From NCBI GenBank assembly GCA_049965715.1, contig JBMFWA010000029.1, positions 1 through 12,212 of the forward strand: DNA of 12,212 bases, in the 5' to 3' direction. The stretch comes from JAKAFX01 sp049965715. Lineage in GTDB: Archaea; Thermoplasmatota; Thermoplasmata; Thermoplasmatales; Thermoplasmataceae. Both the position numbers and the translations under genes were made by a program. Of this stretch, positions 6,554-12,212 are shown piece after piece (position 1 is the first letter of the stretch; each line of letters opens with the position of its first letter). Under the pieces are notes generated by a model. It was not told the DNA's origin. It did no database searches and saw only the letters and a program-made list of their open reading frames with translations.

Positions 6554-7765
6554 CTATGCGGTTATCTCTCTGGTCTCTTCCTCAACAACCTTTGAGAGAC
6601 GTTTTATTCCTTCTTCAATCTCAGTATCCGTTGAGAAGGTGAAGTTGAGCCTCATGTTGTTCCTTTTTACCTCGTCCGGGTAGAATGAAGCCCCGCTTAC
6701 ATAAGCAACCTTGTTTTCCAGCGCCCTCTTGGCCATCTTCGTGGTGTCTATGTTTTCGTTCACAGTAGCCCATATGAACATTCCGCCATTTGGCTTGGAC
6801 CATGTTGATCCCTCCGGGAAGTACTTCTCAAGAGCCTTGATCATGAGGTCTCTCTTTCCCCTGTAAAGTTCAACGGTCTTTGGAACCTGCTTTAACATTA
6901 TACCTCTCTTCAGGTATTCATAAGCTATGAATTCTGAAAGCGAACTCGTTGCCAGTTCAAGTCCCTGCTTGAGGAGATTCACCTTCTGGATGACCTTCTC
7001 GTCCGCATTCACATAACCAACTCTCAAACCTGGTGCCATGACCTTTGAAAAAGTTCCCAGATATATGACCTCGTTCTCCCGTTCCATGCTCTTAAGAGAT
7101 TCCATCTTTGGACCATAATACCTGAGCTCGCCATACGGGTTGTCCTCAATGAGCGGTATCTTGTAATCCTGGGCTATGTCGATGAGGTGCTTCCTCCTCT
7201 CTGTGCTCATTGTATACCCTGCCGGATTCTGGTAGTTGGGAATCACGTAGATAAATCTCGGTTTGATGTTTTCAGACTTAAGTTTATCGAGTTTCTCCTG
7301 AAGTATATCCGTTCTCATTCCGTTCTCGTCCATTGGAACCCCGCGCATCCTGACACCGTTTGCGACAAATGCGCTGATAGCACCGATATATGTAGGAGCC
7401 TCCGTCATGACAGTTTCACCGGGGTTAACAAATATTTTTCCCATGGCGTAAAGTGCCTGCTGGGAACCTGTTGTGACAATGACGTTCTTGCCTTCGGTCT
7501 TTATATTTTCAGTTCTGAGAAGAAGTTTGGCGATCTCGTCCTTGAGTTCTGGAAGGCCGCCAGTATTGCCATACTGCAGTGCCAGCTTTCCGTTGTTGTC
7601 GATGATGTCATCGGTTATTTTTTTGATATCGCCCAGCGGAAATGAAAGCGGATTGGGCATTCCTCCGCCGAATGAAATCATTCCAGGCATTGATGCAAAT
7701 TTCAGAAGTTCTCTTATCTCAGAAGGCTTTATTGAATCCATTATCTTGGAAAAGGTATAATCCAT
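6554..7765 (-). CDS. PLP-dependent class I aminotransferase (LysN/aromatic-type)
   Basis: A 403-residue fold-type I aminotransferase. The PLP lysine is K241 in GTFSKVMAPGLRVGY. N180 in NYQNPAG, D208 and Y211 in IEDNPYGEL (D208 pairs with the pyridine nitrogen) and R372 in NMRLNF (binds the substrate carboxylate) complete the active site. The N-terminal ISFGGGMPNP and the QYGNTGGLPELKDEI segments match the 2-aminoadipate/kynurenine/aromatic aminotransferase subgroup (LysN, ARO8-like) of COG1167-type enzymes without the GntR DNA-binding domain. Substrate could be an aromatic, branched-chain or 2-aminoadipate amino acid; sequence alone does not decide. It appears to be monocistronic. The TATA stretch TTAATAAATAT at 7786-7796 is about 26 nt before the ATG, predicting a leaderless transcript. 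Confidence 0.93.
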   Translation of the reverse strand: MDYTFSKIMDSIKPSEIRELLKFASMPGMISFGGGMPNPLSFPLGDIKKITDDIIDNNGKLALQYGNTGGLPELKDEIAKLLLRTENIKTEGKNVIVTTGSQQALYAMGKIFVNPGETVMTEAPTYIGAISAFVANGVRMRGVPMDENGMRTDILQEKLDKLKSENIKPRFIYVIPNYQNPAGYTMSTERRKHLIDIAQDYKIPLIEDNPYGELRYYGPKMESLKSMERENEVIYLGTFSKVMAPGLRVGYVNADEKVIQKVNLLKQGLELATSSLSEFIAYEYLKRGIMLKQVPKTVELYRGKRDLMIKALEKYFPEGSTWSKPNGGMFIWATVNENIDTTKMAKRALENKVAYVSGASFYPDEVKRNNMRLNFTFSTDTEIEEGIKRLSKVVEEETREITA

Positions 7766-7785
7766 ATTCTAACATCGTTGTACCC

Positions 7786-7796
7786 TTAATAAATAT
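7786..7796 (-). promoter_or_regulatory. TATA box of aminotransferase gene
   Basis: ATATTTATTAA on the minus strand, centred about 26 nt before the ATG at 7765, with no Shine-Dalgarno sequence between. Leaderless transcription is predicted. Confidence 0.6.
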
Positions 7797-7814
7797 GTCC
7801 ACTAAACTGATTTT

Positions 7815-7846
7815 TCGGCCTTAATCTGTGCTTCTCAGCTGGCCGA
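7815..7846. repeat. Inverted repeat between divergent promoters
   Basis: TCGGCC (7815-7820) and GGCCGA (7841-7846) are perfect 6-bp arms around a 20-nt spacer, upstream of both the aminotransferase and the DMT-transporter promoters. It could be chance or a regulator site; nothing else in 7797-7932 is recognisable. Confidence 0.25.
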
Positions 7847-7932
7847 TGTGTCCATGTCGAAAGTGCAGACCGAAATTCGATCTTCCGGCGTATTTCGTGC
7901 TTACACATTCGATTTTGTGTCACGTTGTGGAG

Positions 7933-7942
7933 TATTAATTAA
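7933..7942 (+). promoter_or_regulatory. TATA box of DMT transporter gene
   Basis: TATTAATTAA is centred about 28 nt before ATG 7966 but only about 10 nt before the in-frame GTG at 7948. A transcript from this box would start after the GTG, so the ATG at 7966 is the supported start. Confidence 0.55.
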
Positions 7943-7965
7943 GAGTTGTGCCATTCCCCGTAAAA

Positions 7966-8808
7966 ATGAAAGAGATCAAGTTCCTCATTCCTTACGTTGT
8001 TTTCACAGCCTTCTCATATTATTTCGCAAAAAACGGGCTCATTTATGCATCGCCATTTGCATTCATGGGACTCCGTTACCTCCTGGCAGCAGGATTGCTG
8101 CTGGCTATGTCCCGGAAGCTGATATTCAGCAGAAACCTGCTGTATCTTTCCCTTATGACAGTGACAAGCACAATGTTCTGGTCATATGGTCTGCTTTACG
8201 TTTCCCCTGCAGAATCTGCCGTATTGAGCTATTCAATGCCCCTATTTTCGCTTCCCATCGCCTTTTTCATGGTCAGAGAGAAACCGTCACGTACTGAACT
8301 TGTCGGCATATTCGTTGGATTCACGGGAATAATGATCTATGGATTACCCCTGCTGCAGGGATTCACGGAGATCGGAATGATACTGACAGTGATTAATGCA
8401 TTCTTCTGGGGTATGTTCACAGTCTTCTACAGGAAGCTAAGAGATCAGGACCCGGTAAGTATAAACGCTTCCCAGATGCTCATTGGCGGTCTGATTATGA
8501 TGGCACTTTCCCCTCTTGACTTTTCACTCAGGATAAATTATGAATTCCTGATTGACCTTTTATGGATGGGAACAATGGGAGGCGCATTACAGTTTCTTCT
8601 CTGGAACTATATGATCAGGATCAGCAAGGTCAACAGGATTACCGTGCTGGCCTTTTCTGTTCCCATATTCACCATGGTGCTCGGTGCAATAATGTCAGAT
8701 GCTTTCCCGGGAATTCTCACCACTGCAGGCGTTTCAATAATGTTTTTTGGGATTCTCATTTCCAGGCTCAGAGGCGGTATATCCGTTGTGGACAGTCCAT
8801 CCCAGTGA
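7966..8808 (+). CDS. DMT-superfamily (EamA) permease
   Basis: A 280-residue polytopic membrane protein with about ten hydrophobic segments arranged as two EamA repeats (roughly residues 5-130 and 140-270). The SPFAFMGLRYLLAAGLL segment in the first half, the YVSPAESAVLSYSMPLFSLPIAF segment, and the paired A/G-rich helices of the second half (GGALQFLLWNYMI, VLAFSVPIFTMVLGAI) are typical of drug/metabolite exporters of the RhaT/YdcZ/EamA type. The substrate is unknown; relatives export amino acids, nucleobases or metabolites. The frame extends upstream to GTG 7948, but the promoter position and the charged MKEIKF start before the first helix favour ATG 7966. The gene converges on the acyl-CoA dehydrogenase gene with 44 bp between their stops, an interval holding only short T-rich runs (about 8812-8832). 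Confidence 0.9.
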   Translation: MKEIKFLIPYVVFTAFSYYFAKNGLIYASPFAFMGLRYLLAAGLLLAMSRKLIFSRNLLYLSLMTVTSTMFWSYGLLYVSPAESAVLSYSMPLFSLPIAFFMVREKPSRTELVGIFVGFTGIMIYGLPLLQGFTEIGMILTVINAFFWGMFTVFYRKLRDQDPVSINASQMLIGGLIMMALSPLDFSLRINYEFLIDLLWMGTMGGALQFLLWNYMIRISKVNRITVLAFSVPIFTMVLGAIMSDAFPGILTTAGVSIMFFGILISRLRGGISVVDSPSQ

Positions 8809-8852
8809 GAGTCCTTTTCCTGATTCCTATTTTAGGTTAGATCATGGGATGT

Positions 8853-10115
8853 TCAATCGTAGACCTTTTCTTCCACAAGCTTAAAGTCCAGAGCGTCCTG
8901 CTCCACATTCCTCCTGTTATTCCAGTATTCTGGTCTGGAGATTTCCTTCACGAATTCGTGCTGTATGATCATCTTCATGACCTCGCTGCTACCGGTCCAG
9001 ATCAGCCCAAGTCTGGCGTCCCTCAATAGCCTTTCTATGGGATACACCGTTGTATAGCCGATTCCGCCCATCACCTGCATGGCGTTGTTGACAGCACCCC
9101 ACATGGTTTCACTGGATGTGAGCTTGGCCATTGATATAATCTTCCTTGCATATGCCAGCGGAACTTTCTTCTTCTCGAGCTCATCTGCCACCCTGGAAGC
9201 TTCATAAACGAGCGCGGACGCACCTGACAGCGCTGTGAGGCTTTCAGCGAGCCTGAAACTGACCCCCTCATGCTCTATGATTTTACTTCCGAACGCCTTT
9301 CTCCTTAGCGCATAGCTAGTCGCGATCTCTATGGCAGCCATTCCAACACCGACTGAACCTGCAGCCGTTGTCAGTCTTTCCGGCACCATCATTATGTTGA
9401 AGACATCGTATCCGCCGTTTAAATCCCCTATTAGATTTTCTTCTGGAATTTCGGCGTCCTTGAAGACTATTCTTGCAGTTCCCCCGCCCCTGTTGCCCAT
9501 GAGGCCGTACATTGTCTCGACCTTCAGTCCGGGAGTATCCCTGTCAACAATAAACGCACTGACTCCCCTTGTTCTGTTTGATGCGGAAGGATCGCTGATT
9601 GCATATGTAACAAAGAAGTCTGCGCCCTGACCGCCCACGATAAATCTCTTCTGGCCGTTCAGAAGAAATGATCTTCCCCTCTTGATTGCGGTGGTCTTCA
9701 TCATCCCGAAGAGATCCGATCCGCCGGAAGGCTCCGTTATGGCTTCTGCACCATAGAGTTTTCCGGAAGTGATGCCCCTGAGATATTTCCCCTTCTGTTC
9801 GCTGGTACCGAACTTGTTAATGGGTTCTCCGACTATTGTCCCGAGCGAGTACATGCAGCTCAGAGTGAATCCAAGATATCCCATTTCCTCTACCGCGGAC
9901 ATGTCTCCGACCCATGAGGTTTCTCTTCCGCCATAGATCTTCGGGTATCTCAGCCCAAGAATATTTGCCCCCGCATTTATATCAATGAATTCCCTTGGAA
10001 ATCTTTCATTTTCCGATTCAATCGATCTGATGAGATCCGGTGGGATTGATTTCACTGTCTTCCTTGCAAGATATTTAATTTCCCTTTCATTCTCATTTAG
10101 CAGAAAATCTTCCAT
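8853..10115 (-). CDS. Acyl-CoA dehydrogenase (FAD)
   Basis: Flavoprotein that introduces the alpha-beta double bond in an acyl-CoA and passes electrons to electron-transfer flavoprotein. It is 420 residues with the standard three domains: N-terminal helical (1-118), middle beta (YGAEAITEPSGGSD at 121-134 through about 225) and C-terminal helical (about 240-390, with MGGIGYTTVYPIERLLRDAR at 349-368). The residue matching the catalytic Glu of medium-chain enzymes is T374 (IWTGSSEV), while E246 in VPERLTTAAG sits where long-chain and isovaleryl-CoA dehydrogenases keep theirs, so E246 is the probable base. The chain-length or branched substrate is not decided. The gene follows the acyl-CoA ligase by 1 nt (TGATATG junction) and has GGGAGG 7 nt before its ATG. 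About 30 residues trail beyond the usual end. Confidence 0.94.
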   Translation of the reverse strand: MEDFLLNENEREIKYLARKTVKSIPPDLIRSIESENERFPREFIDINAGANILGLRYPKIYGGRETSWVGDMSAVEEMGYLGFTLSCMYSLGTIVGEPINKFGTSEQKGKYLRGITSGKLYGAEAITEPSGGSDLFGMMKTTAIKRGRSFLLNGQKRFIVGGQGADFFVTYAISDPSASNRTRGVSAFIVDRDTPGLKVETMYGLMGNRGGGTARIVFKDAEIPEENLIGDLNGGYDVFNIMMVPERLTTAAGSVGVGMAAIEIATSYALRRKAFGSKIIEHEGVSFRLAESLTALSGASALVYEASRVADELEKKKVPLAYARKIISMAKLTSSETMWGAVNNAMQVMGGIGYTTVYPIERLLRDARLGLIWTGSSEVMKMIIQHEFVKEISRPEYWNNRRNVEQDALDFKLVEEKVYD

Positions 10116-10116
10116 A

Positions 10117-11667
10117 TCAATTCCTCCCGGAAATCTGGCGAAGAGCTTTCTTGTCTATTTTTCCGGTGCCGGTCATCGGCATTGCCTCAATTGTGACAAA
10201 TCTGTCAGGAATCCACCATTTCTGCATCTTTCCCGCATCCACCATACTCATGAGATAGTTCCTGACCCTGCTTTCATCAAACTTCTGGTTGTTTCTTGCC
10301 TTGATATAAGCGACAGGACGTTCTCCCCACTTGCTGTCTGGAACTCCAATAACCGCCACAGTTTCAACCTCCTGAATGTCTGAAATCACACTCTCAAGAA
10401 CAGCAGACGGAATAAATTCTGCTCCGCTCTTTATGAGATCCTTGATTCTGTCGCTCACCTGGACTCTTCCATTGTTCAGTGCGCCAGCGTCTCCGGTCCT
10501 GAACCATCCGTCAGCAGTGAACGACTCTGCAGACTTTTCCCTTTCATTTTCGTACCTCTCGGGAAGCCATGGAGACCTGAAGTGAATCTCGCCTAACTCG
10601 CCTTCGGAAGCTCTCATGATCTTATATTCAGAAAATGGTGCCGGTATCATGCCTGCTGTTGAAAGAACATTTCTCTTTCCCAGTTCATGCTCGTCCTCCA
10701 TTACAGATCCTATTCCAGCTATCAGCCCGTCAGAGAAACCGTAGATGGATGTGAGCTCCACCCCTTTGGCCGTCGCTGCGTTGATAAGCCCCGATGGTAT
10801 CGGCGAGCCGCCGACCATCACCTTCAGTCCTCTGAGGGTCAAGGATGGATTTGAAAGCAGTCCATATAGCATTGTCGGCACCATGCTCATCCATGTGACC
10901 TTGTTCCTGCTAATTGCCTCAATGGTGCTTGCCATGTCGAATTTACCGTCCATCACATAATCTGCACCGATCATTGTGGCAACGTAAGGCGTTCCCCAGG
11001 ACCACAGATGATAGTTTGGAATCAGCGAAAATATCACATCATTTGAATTCAACCTTGAATTTCCGGGATATGCGGAAAGCAGTGTCAGGATACTCCATAT
11101 GGCCATGGTTATTTTCCTGTGCGAATATATTATTTCCTTTGGAGTTCCTGTTGTTCCGGAAGTGAAGAGCACCGATGCCGTGGTGTTTTCATCTATATCG
11201 AGCGATCTCTCTGCCCCGGACTTGAACAGATCCATATAGGAATGGTAAGCATCAGATCCGTCAATCAGGTATATGTCTTCACCTCTGATCAGTCCGAGTT
11301 CCTGAATTTTTTTTGCAATCGGCAGGAATTCCTTCGAGAAAAACAGCACCCTGTCACCTGCAGCCTGCACTGTCTTGATCAATTCCTCCGGAGGAAGTCT
11401 CATGTTCACTGGATGAATCACGTTGCCTGAACACGGAATCGCAAAGAGCAGCTGCATGTAAGGAATAGTATTCCAGTCAAGGACTGCCATCCTCGTTCCA
11501 GTATGATACTTTCCAGAAAGCCCGTTCGAAAGCTTCAGAACCTCATCATAGAGTTGCCGGTAAGTTTTGCTTTCGTTCTTGTAGATCACTTTTTTCTCCG
11601 GCGATCTAATGAGTGTCTGATAAAACAGCCGATCAAGTGTTAACCCGATTTTATTACTGCCATCCAT
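10117..11667 (-). CDS. AMP-forming acyl-CoA ligase (ANL family)
   Basis: Adenylate-forming enzyme expected to activate a carboxylic acid with ATP and couple it to coenzyme A. Over 516 residues the ANL core motifs appear in order: A3 TSGTTGTPK at 169-177, A5 YGFSD at 309-313, A7 GWFRTGD at 387-393, the hinge SDRIKD at 405-410, and A10 TGTGKIDKKALR at 499-510 with probable catalytic K503. Two positions depart from consensus: A3 continues with E178 where Gly is normal (PKG), and A5 has D313 where Glu is normal (Y-G-x-T-E). Both are discussed in findings. The start fits a leaderless promoter with a TATA box about 23 nt upstream. It is the first gene of an operon with the acyl-CoA dehydrogenase. 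The substrate is probably a medium- to long-chain or branched acid (inference from the partner), but benzoate-like or short-chain acids are not excluded. Confidence 0.93.
   Translation of the reverse strand: MDGSNKIGLTLDRLFYQTLIRSPEKKVIYKNESKTYRQLYDEVLKLSNGLSGKYHTGTRMAVLDWNTIPYMQLLFAIPCSGNVIHPVNMRLPPEELIKTVQAAGDRVLFFSKEFLPIAKKIQELGLIRGEDIYLIDGSDAYHSYMDLFKSGAERSLDIDENTTASVLFTSGTTGTPKEIIYSHRKITMAIWSILTLLSAYPGNSRLNSNDVIFSLIPNYHLWSWGTPYVATMIGADYVMDGKFDMASTIEAISRNKVTWMSMVPTMLYGLLSNPSLTLRGLKVMVGGSPIPSGLINAATAKGVELTSIYGFSDGLIAGIGSVMEDEHELGKRNVLSTAGMIPAPFSEYKIMRASEGELGEIHFRSPWLPERYENEREKSAESFTADGWFRTGDAGALNNGRVQVSDRIKDLIKSGAEFIPSAVLESVISDIQEVETVAVIGVPDSKWGERPVAYIKARNNQKFDESRVRNYLMSMVDAGKMQKWWIPDRFVTIEAMPMTGTGKIDKKALRQISGRN
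10123..10128 (-). promoter_or_regulatory. Strong Shine-Dalgarno site inside acyl-CoA ligase 3' end
   Basis: GGGAGG lies 7 nt before the acyl-CoA dehydrogenase ATG and within the last codons of the ligase gene. It is the clearest ribosome site in the window, in keeping with a second operon gene that cannot be leaderless. Confidence 0.75.
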
Positions 11668-11684
11668 TCGATTGCATGGAGATG

Positions 11685-11694
11685 ATTATATTTA
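11685..11694 (-). promoter_or_regulatory. TATA box of acyl-CoA ligase-dehydrogenase operon
   Basis: TAAATATAAT on the minus strand, centred about 23 nt before the ligase ATG, with no Shine-Dalgarno match between. A leaderless transcript of both genes is predicted. Confidence 0.55.
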
Positions 11695-11782
11695 CTGTTT
11701 TTGCTTGTGTTCCTGATAGATATTCTTGGGAAATAGATACTATTATAACGGTGGATGATAGTGTAAGAATTCTGCTGTAAAA

Positions 11783-12085
11783 TTGATACACAATCTAATA
11801 CTATGGAAAAACAAAATTTTAGAGACAATTTTATGGGTTTTGATGGGAAGATGGAGAAGAGAGGCACTGCAGATTAATATATCGCTGGATGTGTCCTCCA
11901 CTTCCGGCTTTCACAGGGAGCTTCCAGCTTCAAAGGCTGCTGGCGGAATCTCCATTGGCTTGGATTATACTCAGACAGAAGGTACCCTTTCCTTCATGCT
12001 TTATGCTGATCCATCTGACTTTACTGATGCAGGCAAGCATGAAGCAATATGCAATCCGATCTTTCTCATTCCTGTCCGCCAGTGA
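11783..12085 (+). CDS. Unknown small ORF, possibly not a gene
   Basis: An open frame of 100 codons that I do not recognise. The first part (to about residue 33) looks like translated AT-rich intergenic DNA. The later part, about residues 34-100 (ISLDVSSTSGF to NPIFLIPVRQ), has a more protein-like composition and could be the tail of a decayed gene or a real small protein. A TATA-like TTAATATAT at 11875-11883 lies inside the frame and would serve only an internal start. No Shine-Dalgarno sequence precedes the ATG. Overlapping frames of similar length exist on both strands, so the coding call is weak. Confidence 0.2.
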   Translation: MIHNLILWKNKILETILWVLMGRWRREALQINISLDVSSTSGFHRELPASKAAGGISIGLDYTQTEGTLSFMLYADPSDFTDAGKHEAICNPIFLIPVRQ

Positions 12086-12157
12086 AAAAATCAATATACT
12101 GTGAAAAATAATAAGGTTTTCACGCACTTTCATCCTGGTCTGCCCCCTTAAATAGTG

Positions 12158-12191
12158 AGACAAAGTTGTCTTATAGTGTTAAATATATATT
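12158..12191 (+). promoter_or_regulatory. Palindrome and TATA box at right edge
   Basis: AGACAA-AG-TTGTCT (12158-12171) is a perfect 6-bp-arm palindrome lying 7 bp upstream of a strong TATA stretch, TTAAATATATATT (12179-12191). A transcript would start near 12206-12212, where an ATG (12206) opens a frame that leaves the window. This is likely the promoter, with a possible operator, of the next gene. Confidence 0.45.
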
Positions 12192-12212
12192 AAATGAGGA
12201 ATTGAATGAGGC

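Noticed and set aside
6332..6595. Plus-strand 87-codon frame across an intergenic region
   Set aside because: It overlaps the starts or ends of two well-supported minus-strand genes and the PPAT promoter, and has no recognisable content.
7187..7645. Plus-strand 152-codon frame with several Cys and His
   Set aside because: It is antisense to the aminotransferase core; its Cys/His residues have no zinc-finger spacing.
11640..11867. Minus-strand 75-codon frame upstream of the acyl-CoA ligase
   Set aside because: It covers the ligase promoter and overlaps the ligase start; its composition is that of AT-rich intergenic DNA.
11930..12163. Minus-strand 77-codon frame near the right edge
   Set aside because: It is no better supported than the overlapping plus-strand frames and has no promoter or family motif.
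1..12212. CRISPR array, defence island or prophage
   Set aside because: No regularly spaced repeats and no phage or known defence proteins were seen; the only mobile element is the transposase at the left edge.

Overview
The window looks like chromosomal DNA of a thermoplasmatal archaeon (relative of Thermoplasma, Ferroplasma, Picrophilus or Cuniculiplasma). The evidence is a two-repeat archaeal TATA-binding protein, an archaeal/eukaryotic-type TruD tRNA pseudouridine synthase, a futalosine-pathway menaquinone gene (mqnC), and a phosphopantetheine adenylyltransferase fused to a DUF84-type NTP phosphatase, a fusion I recall from Thermoplasma and Picrophilus annotation. Archaeal TATA boxes lie about 22-29 nt before most start codons, as expected for leaderless mRNAs. 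I could not run any search, so genus is not assigned.

Layout. 1-1154 (minus): a transposase with an uninterrupted frame, N-terminal zinc ribbon and DDE residues, cut by the window edge. 1291-1905 (plus): a one-cysteine peroxiredoxin. 1987-4385 (plus): mqnC and truD, 2 nt apart, probably one transcript. 4364-4918 (minus): the tbp gene, whose end overlaps the end of truD tail to tail by 22 bp. 5063-5362 (minus): a DUF59/MIP18-family protein. 5414-6379 (minus): the PPAT-NTPase fusion. 6554-7765 (minus): a PLP-dependent class I aminotransferase. 7966-8808 (plus): a DMT/EamA-type transporter. 8853-11667 (minus): an acyl-CoA dehydrogenase and an AMP-forming acyl-CoA ligase, 1 nt apart, with a strong internal Shine-Dalgarno sequence. 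11668-12212 has no recognisable gene; it holds one weak unknown reading frame and, at its right end, a TATA box with a small palindrome upstream that suggests a gene starting at the window edge.

The genes are mainly housekeeping and central metabolism. The acyl-CoA ligase/dehydrogenase pair would activate and oxidise a carboxylic acid, and its electrons could plausibly enter a menaquinone pool of the kind MqnC helps make (inference). PPAT supplies coenzyme A, which the ligase consumes, although the genes are not co-transcribed. I found no convincing undescribed system, CRISPR array, defence island, tRNA or rRNA. The items most worth a second look are the exact 26-bp repeat joining the two halves of tbp, the altered core motifs of the acyl-CoA ligase, the truD/tbp convergent overlap, the fused PPAT-NTPase, and the unexplained right-hand 545 bp.
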